NCBI GenBank assembly: GCA_018821715.1
Contig: JAHJLN010000160.1
Coordinates: forward strand, 1-64,000
DNA from: Pseudomonadota bacterium
Lineage (GTDB): Bacteria; Desulfobacterota; Desulfobacteria; Desulfobacterales; Desulfobacteraceae
Direction of reading: 5' to 3'
DNA length: 64,000 nucleotides
In this document: piece after piece, positions 8,471-17,354 of the stretch
Numbering within the stretch: position 1 is the stretch's first letter
Layout of the letters: every line of letters begins with the position of its first letter
The notes under the pieces: model-generated
Told to the model about the DNA's origin: nothing
The model's database searches: none
What the model saw: only the letters and a program-made list of their open reading frames with translations
Made by a program: the position numbers and the translations under genes

Positions 8471-9178
8471 TTATCCTCTCCTGATTTTATTTAAGGGTAT
8501 GGTGAAGATGGCATGCATCATTTTGCTGAACGGAAAAAACATGAGGAACAGGTTGGCAAAAAACACATGGAACACCAGCATGAATGAATGCCCGGAATAG
8601 GTGACTTCGGAAATATCCGGTTTCAATACCAGCAGGCTTGTCAAATAACCCTGGTATTCACCTGCCCCCATCTCACCGTATCCAAACCAGGTTCTGGCCC
8701 AGTCAAGTTCGCTTCCCAGTATCACCGTGAACAAAAGGAGGATCAACAGAAAATAATCTTCCGGCACGGATAAATTCCTTGCCTCGGATGAAAAGCGCCT
8801 GAAAAGAAAATAATTCAGCGATACAAACAGTGTTACCCCGACAAACCCGCGGCCTAAAAACACGTCATGCTCAATAATCTGGAAGATGGCAAAGGGTCGA
8901 ATAAGTTCAATATGCCCGATGACAAGCAGAACAATGCAGGCATGAAAAACAATTAAAAAGAACCACATCACCGGCTTGGCCTTAAATACCGCCGGCATCA
9001 GAAAGGTATCTATTAATGCATGAAGCCAGGCGGGGTTTTTTTGAGGATACACATTCAAGGGAATGGGTAACGCGGGCTTCCTTAAAATAGATACGATTCT
9101 AAAAACAATCCCTGCTGTAAATACAGCAAAAGAAAGGTATACCATGGGGACGAGGATAATATAATTCAGGGTATCCAC
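8471..9178 (-). CDS. NarI/DsrM/TmcC-like diheme cytochrome b membrane subunit
   Basis: A 235-aa integral membrane protein with about five hydrophobic helices. Candidate heme ligands H79/H89 and H204/H222 are spaced 10 and 18 residues apart, the same spacings as the axial histidines of NarI. This supports two b hemes across the membrane and exchange with menaquinone. The start is ATG with GGAGAAA upstream. It lies one base before the Hdr-like gene, an arrangement typical of DsrMK and TmcBC pairs. The TusA gene is 32 bp upstream. Confidence 0.85.
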   Translation of the reverse strand: MDTLNYIILVPMVYLSFAVFTAGIVFRIVSILRKPALPIPLNVYPQKNPAWLHALIDTFLMPAVFKAKPVMWFFLIVFHACIVLLVIGHIELIRPFAIFQIIEHDVFLGRGFVGVTLFVSLNYFLFRRFSSEARNLSVPEDYFLLILLLFTVILGSELDWARTWFGYGEMGAGEYQGYLTSLLVLKPDISEVTYSGHSFMLVFHVFFANLFLMFFPFSKMMHAIFTIPLNKIRRG

Positions 9179-9210
9179 TGTTTTTTCTCCTAATTACTAT
9201 TTATTAACCA

Positions 9211-9453
9211 CTATTTGTTGCGTTTAACATAAAATGTTATTTGTTTCTCATCCTGAATCGTTTCAATAATCTCATGGCCATTGATTCTGGCCCATGCAGG
9301 AAAATCCGTCATGGATCCCGGATCCGTGGTTATTGCCTGGACCACCTGACCCACTTCAACCTCTTTTATGCCCTTGCTGATTTTAACAATAGGCATTGGG
9401 CATGCAAGTCCCTTTAAATCCAGTATCTTATCTGCTTTGATGTCATTACTCAT
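9211..9453 (-). CDS. tusA: TusA-family sulfur carrier
   Basis: An 80-aa SirA/TusA fold protein with the signature LDLKGLACPMPIV; Cys18 of the CPxP motif is the persulfide-carrying residue in the family. TusA proteins receive sulfane sulfur from rhodaneses or cysteine desulfurases and hand it to DsrE-type or Dsr proteins. AAGGAG precedes the start. It lies between the dsrE2-like and cytochrome b genes, which points to respiratory sulfur handling rather than tRNA thiolation. Confidence 0.9.
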   Translation of the reverse strand: MSNDIKADKILDLKGLACPMPIVKISKGIKEVEVGQVVQAITTDPGSMTDFPAWARINGHEIIETIQDEKQITFYVKRNK

Positions 9454-9520
9454 TTTTAAACTCCTTTTTTAATCCTGCCGGCACATCAGACAGGAAATAT
9501 TAAAATCTGGATACCCTGTC

Positions 9521-10066
9521 TTAAATAAACAATTGAATCTTGCTGTCGATTGCCTCTTCAAGAAATTTTGCAACACCGCAATAGGTCAGGCCCGGGTAAT
9601 CTATCATTTCTTCGGATTTGAATCCCATAAGATCCATGGACATTTCACACACATAAATATTTACCCCGAGTTCTCCGGCCATCTCAATCATCTCATCCAA
9701 AGATGCAACATTTTTCTTGGTCATCAGACTTTTCATCATGGCCGTACCGGCACCCCCCATGTTCATGCTGGAAAGTTTGAGCTTGGATGCGCCTTTTGGC
9801 AGCATGGCACCAAACATTTTACTGACAGGGTCCTTACCCTTGGCGCTTTTGTCTTTTGCCCTGAGCATGGTTGTTCCCCAGAAGGTAAAAAACATCACGA
9901 CCTCCATTCCCATGGCCACAGCGCCGGTACCAATGATAAAGGCGGCCAGAGCCTTATCCAGATCCCCGCTGAAGACGATCATGGAAAGTTTGTTGTTGGC
10001 AATCCTTGCATCCATGGTGCCCATCTGTGCCTTGAGTTCATCAATCTGTTTTTGCAGTTCTTCCAT
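9521..10066 (-). CDS. DsrE2-type sulfur-relay protein (DsrE/F/H-like family)
   Basis: A 181-aa protein with an N-terminal coiled segment (1-22) and a DsrE-like alpha/beta fold. The conserved Cys140 lies in YVCEMSMDLMG, a motif typical of DsrE2. A second Cys163 is in TYCGVAKF. DsrE2 proteins exchange persulfide sulfur with TusA and are often membrane-associated; the hydrophobic stretch 40-65 would fit that. The start ATG has TTGGAGG 7 bases upstream. A perfect palindrome at 10095-10109, matched at the MarR promoter, lies 29 bp upstream of the start, so MarR control is likely. Confidence 0.85.
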   Translation of the reverse strand: MEELQKQIDELKAQMGTMDARIANNKLSMIVFSGDLDKALAAFIIGTGAVAMGMEVVMFFTFWGTTMLRAKDKSAKGKDPVSKMFGAMLPKGASKLKLSSMNMGGAGTAMMKSLMTKKNVASLDEMIEMAGELGVNIYVCEMSMDLMGFKSEEMIDYPGLTYCGVAKFLEEAIDSKIQLFI

Positions 10067-10094
10067 TTTATACCTCCAAGATTAAAATTATTTA

Positions 10095-10109
10095 GTTCAT
10101 ACTATGAAC
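10095..10109. promoter_or_regulatory. MarR operator candidate at the dsrE2 promoter
   Basis: GTTCATACTATGAAC is a perfect 15-bp palindrome (7-bp arms, one central base). It lies 29-43 bp upstream of the dsrE2-like start, where the promoter should be. The same core recurs at 10626-10640 in front of the marR-type gene. Confidence 0.65.
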
Positions 10110-10142
10110 CATATGATTAAATTTTTTTTATTTTGCTGCGGT

Positions 10143-10631
10143 TTATTCTTTACCCGTCATAAATTGTTTGCCCGATTCCATACACGCCTTTAAAAGGTCA
10201 AGGTTTGTCAGAAGCTTCTTTCTTTCTGTTTCATCTACCTGGGACAAGACAACGCGATGCAGGTCATCTTGAAACGCCTTGATATCAAGAAGCTTCTCTC
10301 TGCCTGAGGGCGTCAGGCTGATCAATGAAACCCGGGAATCCTCAGGATCCTTTATTCGCTTGATTAAATCCTTTTTCTGCAGGCCGGTTATAATTTTTGT
10401 CATCCTGCTTTTCCCAACATTCATTTTCAGTGAAATGCTTTTTGAAGTCAGATATTTTTCATCTTTGAAAAACATCAGACAGCGAAGCTCAGCGTCCGGA
10501 AGATCAAATTCCCTGCTCTGATGCTGAAGCCTTTCCTGGCAGCACTGAAACAGAATATTGATCAAATTTTGAAATTCATTGAGCTGGTACTCTGTCACGT
10601 TGGTATTTATTTTTAAGTTTGTTTGGTTCAT
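10143..10631 (-). CDS. MarR-family transcriptional regulator
   Basis: Winged-helix repressor of about 162 aa. The recognition region includes KSISLKMNVGKSRMTKIITG and the wing LIKRIKDPEDSRVSLI, typical of MarR. A longer reading to a TTG at 10667 is possible, but that TTG is the first three bases of a near-perfect -35 box (TTGACA, 17 bp, TATAGT). I therefore prefer the ATG at 10631, which lies about where transcription should begin and would give a leaderless or near-leaderless message. An internal GTG a little downstream is the alternative. The operator at 10626-10640 overlaps both the -10 region and this start, implying autorepression. The dsrE2 gene follows after 76 bp with its own operator. 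Confidence 0.8.
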   Translation of the reverse strand: MNQTNLKINTNVTEYQLNEFQNLINILFQCCQERLQHQSREFDLPDAELRCLMFFKDEKYLTSKSISLKMNVGKSRMTKIITGLQKKDLIKRIKDPEDSRVSLISLTPSGREKLLDIKAFQDDLHRVVLSQVDETERKKLLTNLDLLKACMESGKQFMTGKE

Positions 10632-10640
10632 ATTGTGAAC
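10626..10640. promoter_or_regulatory. MarR operator candidate at the marR promoter
   Basis: GTTCATATTGTGAAC differs from the dsrE2 operator palindrome at two positions and has one mismatch between arms. It overlaps the last two bases of the minus-strand -10 box. Confidence 0.6.
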
Positions 10641-10667
10641 TATATCCATTTTTCTTGATCCTGTCAA
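10639..10667 (-). promoter_or_regulatory. sigma-70 promoter of the marR-type gene
   Basis: On the minus strand TTGACA (10667-10662), a 17-bp spacer, and TATAGT (10644-10639). This is a very good housekeeping promoter whose expected start point is about 10631-10632. Confidence 0.65.
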
Positions 10668-10877
10668 TACTTAAACCAAAAAAATAATCTCCATGGATAC
10701 TATCAAGTCACCACAGATACCTTGATTTTTTATTCCCCTTAATCTTCCTCAAGAATATTGCAATTCTAAACTGATTAACGTATTTAATACGAATTAACAT
10801 TCAGTTGTGACCCCCTGAAAAAGCCTGATACTTTTTTTCTCACAACTAAAATTAATAACCCCTGTCAGGAGAAACCA

Positions 10878-12008
10878 ATGACTGCAACTGTTTTTTTCAT
10901 GGATTTAGAGGCCACCTCAAGGGAAAATCTTCCCGAAAAACTGTCAAGGCTTGTTAAAACAGCAGGCATTGACACTGTTTTAACTCAAAATGACCTGACC
11001 GCGGTAAAAATCCATTTTGGTGAACAGGGCAATACCGCTTATATCCGCCCGGTCTTTATCAGAAAAATCATCCAGGCCATCAAGGAAACAAAAGCCATTC
11101 CCTTTCTCACCGATGCCAACACCCTTTATGTGGGAACCCGTGTGAACAGCGTCTCCCATATTCACACAGCCATTGAAAACGGATTTTCCTATTCGTCAAT
11201 GGATGCCACCCCGATCATTATTGCCGACGGGTTAAGGGGAAAAAGCGAAACAAAAATTGCTGTTAACCAGAAAAACTGCAACCAGGTCCATATCGGGTCT
11301 GAAGTGATTGATGCGAGCGCCCTGGTGTCTGTTGCCCATTTTAAAGGCCATGAACTTTCAGGCTTTGGCGGGACATTGAAAAACCTTGGCATGGGATGTG
11401 CCTCAAGAAGAGGAAAACTTGACCAGCATTCCAATGTAAGTCCAAAAATAAAAAGAAAAACCTGTATCGGGTGCGCTGAGTGTGCAAAACACTGTCCTTC
11501 AAATGCCATACATCTGGAGGAGAAAAAAGCCTTTATTGACAAGGGAAAATGCATCGGATGCGCTGAATGCATTGTCAGGTGCCCCACAGGATCTGTGAAT
11601 ATCAACTGGAACCAGACCGTTCCGGTTTTCTTAGAAAAAATGATGGAATACGCCTTTGGTGTTCTTAAAAACAAGAAAAACAAGTCTTTTTTCATCAACT
11701 TTATTACGGATATTGCCCCGAAATGCGATTGCCTGCCTTACAGCGAAGCCCCTATTGTCGGCAATGTGGGTGTCCTTGCATCCACTGACCCTGTTGCCAT
11801 TGACCAGGCCAGCGCCGACCTTGTCAACCAGCAAAAGGCATTGCCCGGAACTGTCCTGACAACAAATCTGAATCCGGGTGAAGACAAATTCAAGGGACTC
11901 TACCCGTCTGTTGACTGGGAGCATCAGCTTGAGTATGCCCAGGAACTGGGGCTTGGCACCAGGAAATACAATCTGGTTAAATTAGAAACACTATCATATA
12001 AGAAATAA
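10878..12008 (+). CDS. DUF362 protein with two [4Fe-4S] ferredoxin motifs
   Basis: A 376-aa protein. The DUF362 domain flanks an inserted bacterial ferredoxin unit with CIGCAECAKHC (C196, C199, C202, C206) and CIGCAECIVRC (C225, C228, C231, C235). DUF362 blocks visible include VKIHFGEQGN, VAHFKGHELSGFGGTLKNLG and the C-terminal STDPVAIDQAS. The biochemical role of this family is not established; a cytoplasmic redox function is inferred. GTCAGGAG precedes the ATG. It is transcribed divergently from marR across 246 bp with no other gene visible. Confidence 0.8.
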   Translation: MTATVFFMDLEATSRENLPEKLSRLVKTAGIDTVLTQNDLTAVKIHFGEQGNTAYIRPVFIRKIIQAIKETKAIPFLTDANTLYVGTRVNSVSHIHTAIENGFSYSSMDATPIIIADGLRGKSETKIAVNQKNCNQVHIGSEVIDASALVSVAHFKGHELSGFGGTLKNLGMGCASRRGKLDQHSNVSPKIKRKTCIGCAECAKHCPSNAIHLEEKKAFIDKGKCIGCAECIVRCPTGSVNINWNQTVPVFLEKMMEYAFGVLKNKKNKSFFINFITDIAPKCDCLPYSEAPIVGNVGVLASTDPVAIDQASADLVNQQKALPGTVLTTNLNPGEDKFKGLYPSVDWEHQLEYAQELGLGTRKYNLVKLETLSYKK

Positions 12009-12083
12009 CTTGAAAGACCGACCATGGGTGGAGAATTACATATTTATGCGCTCATGCTCTCCATCCTCGCCGGAAGTTCTCAA

Positions 12084-12113
12084 TTGACATTGAAACAATG
12101 ATTCTGATAGAAT
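12084..12113 (+). promoter_or_regulatory. sigma-70 promoter upstream of the first serine hydrolase
   Basis: TTGACA (12084-12089), an 18-bp spacer, and TAGAAT (12108-12113), about 45 bp before the start codon. Confidence 0.55.
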
Positions 12114-12159
12114 GTACAGCAATTAAAACTCTCTATGAGGTTAAACATTAATACCCATC

Positions 12160-13098
12160 ATGAAACAAATTATAACCATTTTTTTGGTTCTTTTTCTGAC
12201 CCTGCCCCTTGAAGGAAGCGATCTATCCAAAACAAATCCTTCTCTGCCTCTGGATGTAAACCCCAAAACAGTACTGCCTTTGATAGAACTTCTGGATAAA
12301 TCCCTTCAGCTAAAGCTTGAAGACATTGTTTTCAGTCATCCTTCCTGGCGACGAATGATCCAGAACAAAAAGATGACCATTGGCATTGTAGACCTGACTG
12401 ATCCCTCCAATGTCCTTTTTGCAAGGATAAACGGAAATGTGATGATGTATGCGGCAAGCCTTCCCAAGCTGGCGATTCTATTAACCGCATTTCACTGTTT
12501 TGAACACAAGATCATCAAACAGACGCCCGAAATAATGAAAGATCTGAATCTCATGATACGAAAATCCGATAATCGGGCAGCCACCCGCATGATCGAAAAA
12601 GTCACCATGGAAAGAATCCAGCAGGTCCTGACCTTAAAAGACTATGAATTTTACGATGAAAATCATGGGGGCGGTCTGTGGGTGGGCAAAAAATATGCCC
12701 AGACCGGGAAAAGAATTCCTGATCCGCTTAAGGGGTTGAGCCATGCTGCCACAGCTTCCCAGGTCTGCCGATTTTATTATCAGCTTGCCATGGGTAAGTT
12801 GATAAATAAGGAAAGAAGCCGGGAAATGCTTGAAATACTCATTAACCCGGGAATTGAACACAAATTTGTCAAAGTACTCCGCAAAATTGTCCCCGAGGCG
12901 ACCCTTTTCAGGAAATCGGGAACCTGGAAGACATGGCATTCTGATTCCGTTCTGGTATGGGGTCCCGAATGGCGGCGATACATTGCCGTAGCCCTGATTG
13001 ACAACAAGAACGGAGAAGACATTCTCAGGAAACTTATTCCTGAACTGGAAACGGTTCTCAAACTGAATGCAATATCAATGAAAACCAGGCAGGCCTGA
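12160..13098 (+). CDS. exported class A beta-lactamase-like serine hydrolase
   Basis: A 312-aa protein with a signal peptide (cleavage probably near 18-20, after LPLEG). The three active-site elements of penicillin-recognising enzymes are present: S100-x-x-K103 (ASLPKL), S136-D-N138 (RKSDNRA), and K252-S-G254 (FRKSGTW) in place of KTG. The omega-loop Glu typical of true class A enzymes is not obvious, so a peptidase or esterase acting on cell-wall or small ester substrates is as likely as a beta-lactamase. It has its own promoter and is followed after 34 bp by the translocase-like gene. A second, divergent hydrolase with the same motif set lies 3 kb away. Confidence 0.75.
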   Translation: MKQIITIFLVLFLTLPLEGSDLSKTNPSLPLDVNPKTVLPLIELLDKSLQLKLEDIVFSHPSWRRMIQNKKMTIGIVDLTDPSNVLFARINGNVMMYAASLPKLAILLTAFHCFEHKIIKQTPEIMKDLNLMIRKSDNRAATRMIEKVTMERIQQVLTLKDYEFYDENHGGGLWVGKKYAQTGKRIPDPLKGLSHAATASQVCRFYYQLAMGKLINKERSREMLEILINPGIEHKFVKVLRKIVPEATLFRKSGTWKTWHSDSVLVWGPEWRRYIAVALIDNKNGEDILRKLIPELETVLKLNAISMKTRQA

Positions 13099-13132
13099 TC
13101 GTTTTTCTTCCATTCGAAAGGCGTTCGAACTG

Positions 13133-16045
13133 TTGGAACCCTTTAAAAAAATGATGCTACAAAAAAAACACTTTGGATGGCAACAACCGGTCTTGTCTTT
13201 CATGGATAAATTTTTTGATATCCGGGAAGGAGAAATCAATCGATCCATATGGATGTTTGTTTATCTTTTATTATTTATAACGGCCCTGATGATTGTCAAA
13301 CCGGTCAGCAATGCCCTGTTCCTCAACCAGTTCGGGGCAAGGCAGCTTCCGTTTGCCTATATGCTCACTGCTTTTTTTGCTGCAACCTTTTCATCGCTTT
13401 ATGCCATGCTTCTCAAAAAGATTCCCCTGGACAGGCTGATGAAAGCAACCCTGGCTGCAGCCATTTTTTTATTGATGATCTTCTGGATATTTATCCATTT
13501 TCAATGGTTTAAAAGCGTTTCCCTTTATCTTTTTTTTGTGTGGGTCGGTCTGTTCGCACTTATCTGTGCTTCACAATTCTGGCTGTCAGCCGGACTATTC
13601 TTTAATGTCAGAGAGGCAAAACGACTGTTTGGACCCATTGGCTCGGGCGCTATTCTGGGGGGCATTATCGGTGGGTATATCACCAAACTTCTGGCGCCTT
13701 CCTGGGGAAGCAACAACCTTATCGTCATTTCAATCGTCTGCCTTTTTTTGTGCATCCTGATCATGAAAAAACTGTGGAAGACCCACGGACAACCGAAAAC
13801 AGACTCCCGGCCCGACCTGAGAACCATTGATTCCATTGACCAGAAAACCTCTTTTTCTCAAATTATCAAATCAAGACATTTAAGTTTCCTGGCTGCCATA
13901 CTCGGCATCTCTGTGATTGTTTCAAGACTGGTCGACTACCAGTTCAATGTCATTGTATCTTCAAATATCAGTGATAAGGATCAACTGGCCGCATTCTTAG
14001 GCTTCTGGATGTCCAATTTGAATATTCTTTCTCTTTTGGTTCAACTTTTTATCACCCGCAAGATCATGGAACTTCTCGGCGTAGGCTATTCCCTGTTCTT
14101 TCTTCCGGCAGCAGTCCTGACCGGTGCGGTATTCACATTTTTCCATCCGGCACTCTGGTCAGCCGTTATCATCAAGCTCAACGAGGGAGGATTCAAGAAT
14201 TCGTTGAATAAATCCGGCATGGAGCTTTTATTTCTCCCCATCCCGCTTCACATAAAAAACCAGGCCAAAACCTTTATTGATATCTTTGTCGACAGTGCGG
14301 CAAGCGGGATCGGCGGTCTTATCCTCGTATTCCTTGTTTTTGGGGCAAATATCTCCCCTTCCCAGATCAGTATTGTTATTCTCTTTCTGGTTCTTCTCTG
14401 GTTTCTTTTGATCCGCAGGGTTAAAAAAGAATACATACGATCCTTTAAGGATAAGTTTGAACTCGATCCTGAAACCGCAGCGCAAACCCTTGGGCCTCTG
14501 ATGGACAATGAAGAAGCGATTAAAAAAATCACCCGGGTGCTGGAGGGATCTGATGACATGGAAGTATTAAAAACACTTCAAATGATTACAGAATTTCACA
14601 ATGAAAAACTTGCGCCCTGCTTTGTTCGCCTCCTGGATCATTCCCATCCGCAAATCCGTATGGAAGCCCTTAAACAGCTTTATTTTTCAAAAAAAGTAAC
14701 CGTTCTTGAGCAGGCCACGGCATTGACCCTGTCTGACAGCATCTCCCTGAAGACCGAGGCCATCCGGTATCTGTTTCACCATTCACAAGAACGGCACCAC
14801 AGCCTTAAAACCTTTCTGGAAGATCCTGACTACCGCATCCGGGGAGCTGCATTGCTGTGCCTGGTAAGGGAAGCCCGCATGAACAGATCTCTTAAAAAGA
14901 TGTTCACGCCAGACCTTTTCATTGAAAAAACATTGCTTAATATTCAATCATTGTCAGACCCTGAACAGGTTGCGTTCACAAAAAAAATCTGCATCCAGGC
15001 CATCAGCACTGCCGATATTCACACTTTGTATCCCTATCTTTACATTCTCATGGATGATACGGATCAGGCAGTGGTTATTGCAGCCATTCAGGGAGCCGGG
15101 CAAACCCAGGACCCTGATTTTGTAGAGGTTCTGCTGCCTTTTTTAAACAGAAAGCCTGCCTTGAGAGATGCTGCGATCACGGCACTGACATATTACGGCT
15201 CCCAGACCCTTGATCTGTTGAGCAGCTGCCTTTCAAATACCTATCTGCCATACAATATCCGCAAACACCTCCCGGAAGTCATTGCTGCTTCAGGAAGCCA
15301 GAAAGCTGTGGATATCCTTGCCCATCACCTGAAGCAGCAGGACCTTGGCCTGAGATATGAGACGATCCGGGCGCTCAATAAACTGAGAATCAAATCCAAT
15401 ACCCTTGTATTCGACAAAGCCGGCATTGTTCCAAGAATCAAGAACGAGGCCGGGGATTATATGGATATGCTCATGATTCTCTATTCACAAAAACAACTGG
15501 AACCTTTAAAAAAACGTCCCGGCATTTCACGGGCAAGGGCCCAGTTGACAACCGCACTTGAAAATCGTATGGATGCAAGTCTTGAACGGCTGTTCAGACT
15601 TCTCGGACTGAAATACCCACCCGTTGAAATGTATAGCGCCTATAAGGGAATCCGCAGCCAGGACAGGGAAATGCGCCTGAACGCTATGGAATTTCTGGAT
15701 AATGTGCTGGAGATAAACCTGAAGAATACACTCATGCCGATTATTGAAACCGGCAGCATTCGGCCGGAGGAGATGTCCTATCCTCCGAGAGAGGAAATTC
15801 CTGAAGAATATGAATCCTATGTCACCCTCCTTCAGGGGCATGATGATTTTCTCAAGGAAAAAACCCTTTACCTTTTATCGTTTATTGAAGATGAGCGTTA
15901 TATTCCTCATATGGCAAAACTGTTGAACAGTCCGGTCAGGGGGGTGAGAAACATGGCACGGTTTGCCCTTGAAAAAACAGGGCGGTTTCAAATCAGTTCG
16001 CGGTCAAGAAAAAAAACCCCGGCCCATCTGCCTTCCGGTCAGTGA
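13133..16045 (+). CDS. ADP/ATP-translocase-like (NTT/MFS) membrane protein with C-terminal HEAT repeats
   Basis: A 970-aa two-part protein. Residues about 40-425 contain roughly twelve membrane helices and resemble nucleotide exchangers of the Tlc/NTT family, including a block REAKRLFGPIGSGAILGG. Residues about 455-960 are soluble and rich in helical pairs typical of HEAT or armadillo scaffolds (for example LLDHSHPQIRMEALKQLYF). The proposed start is TTG 13133 behind GAAAGGCG; ATG 13151 is an alternative. Classical NTT proteins import ATP into obligate intracellular bacteria. Free-living homologues with HEAT tails are of unknown function. Its neighbours are exported hydrolases and an exported dikinase, so transport of a nucleotide or phosphorylated compound across the inner membrane is a reasonable but unproven idea. 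Confidence 0.75.
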   Translation: MEPFKKMMLQKKHFGWQQPVLSFMDKFFDIREGEINRSIWMFVYLLLFITALMIVKPVSNALFLNQFGARQLPFAYMLTAFFAATFSSLYAMLLKKIPLDRLMKATLAAAIFLLMIFWIFIHFQWFKSVSLYLFFVWVGLFALICASQFWLSAGLFFNVREAKRLFGPIGSGAILGGIIGGYITKLLAPSWGSNNLIVISIVCLFLCILIMKKLWKTHGQPKTDSRPDLRTIDSIDQKTSFSQIIKSRHLSFLAAILGISVIVSRLVDYQFNVIVSSNISDKDQLAAFLGFWMSNLNILSLLVQLFITRKIMELLGVGYSLFFLPAAVLTGAVFTFFHPALWSAVIIKLNEGGFKNSLNKSGMELLFLPIPLHIKNQAKTFIDIFVDSAASGIGGLILVFLVFGANISPSQISIVILFLVLLWFLLIRRVKKEYIRSFKDKFELDPETAAQTLGPLMDNEEAIKKITRVLEGSDDMEVLKTLQMITEFHNEKLAPCFVRLLDHSHPQIRMEALKQLYFSKKVTVLEQATALTLSDSISLKTEAIRYLFHHSQERHHSLKTFLEDPDYRIRGAALLCLVREARMNRSLKKMFTPDLFIEKTLLNIQSLSDPEQVAFTKKICIQAISTADIHTLYPYLYILMDDTDQAVVIAAIQGAGQTQDPDFVEVLLPFLNRKPALRDAAITALTYYGSQTLDLLSSCLSNTYLPYNIRKHLPEVIAASGSQKAVDILAHHLKQQDLGLRYETIRALNKLRIKSNTLVFDKAGIVPRIKNEAGDYMDMLMILYSQKQLEPLKKRPGISRARAQLTTALENRMDASLERLFRLLGLKYPPVEMYSAYKGIRSQDREMRLNAMEFLDNVLEINLKNTLMPIIETGSIRPEEMSYPPREEIPEEYESYVTLLQGHDDFLKEKTLYLLSFIEDERYIPHMAKLLNSPVRGVRNMARFALEKTGRFQISSRSRKKTPAHLPSGQ

Positions 16046-16067
16046 ATGCAGGGTTGTTTTCGCTGAC

Positions 16068-17354
16068 TCAGGGCTGTGTTTTCATTAATGCTTCGATCTC
16101 AGTGGCCAGGGTCTGGTGGTCCAAGGCTGAATTCTTCTTTAAAACATTGGACATCAGCGTAACCATATAGATCCTGGAATCCGATTGCTCAACAATGACC
16201 ACGGAATTCATTATGTTTTCCTGATTGCCCATATATTTTTTACAGGTAAAGCCGGGCTCAGGTTTGCACCGATAAAGGCTGCCGGACTTAAAATAGACGG
16301 CTGCCTTTGACAAAGAAGGTGAAGAGGCATAGCGAATCCGTTTTGCCGTGGTATACATCAGCCGCTTGATCTCAAGACTTGACCAGGGATCAATAATTCT
16401 GCCCTGTTCCATGGCCACCAGATATTTTAGAAGCCCGAAAGGAGAAGCAAAGCTGTCTCCTTCACCGGAAATCTTTTTTTTGCCCTGGCTGGTAAAAAAA
16501 CTTCCCAAATGAAATTCTTCCCTTGAAATACCTATAGCAAGCAGGGGTTCATTGACAACTGCTGCTGCCAGAAAAGAGAGCTGCTGTTTTGGAAAGGTTG
16601 AAAAAAAAACGTCCTCTTCCTCTCTGGAAGGCGGATACAGCTTACCGAAATGGCGCATGAGAATGAGCTCTTTCCAAAGGGTGCTGGCAGCGGAATTGGC
16701 ACTGGCGGAAATCATGTGATCTGCCCATTCATAAAGGGAAAACCTATCCCCCTGTTTTGCCGGACGACTGGCAAAGGCCCCGGTATCCGGCAAGAAAACC
16801 GGTATGTCATGATGATCGGTTTCTATCCAGGGTCCGGCAACAACCATTCTGTTTTTCAAGAGCTCATGACGCTTTTCCACAGTATCCGGGAAAAGGCGTT
16901 GCAGTTCATTGAACAATCCCGCGGCAATGGCAAGCTTACCCACACTTCCGACGGCAAACCTTCGATCCGCCTGTCTTAAGGCAAGCCTTACCGGACGGCC
17001 AGGAGAAATATCCAGGATAGCAAGGGAATAACTCTCATCCCTGTTAGGGAAAAGGGCTTCTATCTTCTGCTGCAGTCTTAAATCAACCAGGGGGCCTGTG
17101 TCTGAAAGATTCAATTCTTTTATGTCTGAAGGCAAGGCAATGGATGAAAGATTTAAGGCAGCACCGGGCAAGAGCCGTGGGCCGGGTATTTTTTCGGCCA
17201 TGATCAGCTCCAGGCGTTTGAGGCGCCGGATGCCTGAATACTCATATCCGTCAAAAGGATATGCATGTGCTCCCTCTGGAAGAAAAGCCAGCCAGAACAC
17301 CATTAATACGATAAATGAAATAAAATGTTTCACTCTTTTACTCCTTGTCTTCAT
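16068..17354 (-). CDS. second exported serine beta-lactamase/DD-peptidase-like protein
   Basis: A 428-aa exported protein with a signal peptide ending AHA near residue 31. Penicillin-binding-type motifs are S137-V-G-K140 (FAVGSVGKLA), S218-A-N220 (ISASANSA) and K356-S-G358 (YFKSGSLYR). It is longer than and only distantly like the hydrolase at 12160, with insertions between motifs. Its ATG overlaps the stop of the dikinase gene (ATGA), and no separate ribosome-binding site is clear, so translation is probably coupled. It is convergent with the HEAT translocase gene across 22 bp. Confidence 0.75.
   Translation of the reverse strand: MKTRSKRVKHFISFIVLMVFWLAFLPEGAHAYPFDGYEYSGIRRLKRLELIMAEKIPGPRLLPGAALNLSSIALPSDIKELNLSDTGPLVDLRLQQKIEALFPNRDESYSLAILDISPGRPVRLALRQADRRFAVGSVGKLAIAAGLFNELQRLFPDTVEKRHELLKNRMVVAGPWIETDHHDIPVFLPDTGAFASRPAKQGDRFSLYEWADHMISASANSAASTLWKELILMRHFGKLYPPSREEEDVFFSTFPKQQLSFLAAAVVNEPLLAIGISREEFHLGSFFTSQGKKKISGEGDSFASPFGLLKYLVAMEQGRIIDPWSSLEIKRLMYTTAKRIRYASSPSLSKAAVYFKSGSLYRCKPEPGFTCKKYMGNQENIMNSVVIVEQSDSRIYMVTLMSNVLKKNSALDHQTLATEIEALMKTQP

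Noticed and set aside
10631..10667. N-terminal extension of the MarR protein to the TTG at 10667
   Set aside because: The extension coincides with the -35 and -10 boxes and the operator.
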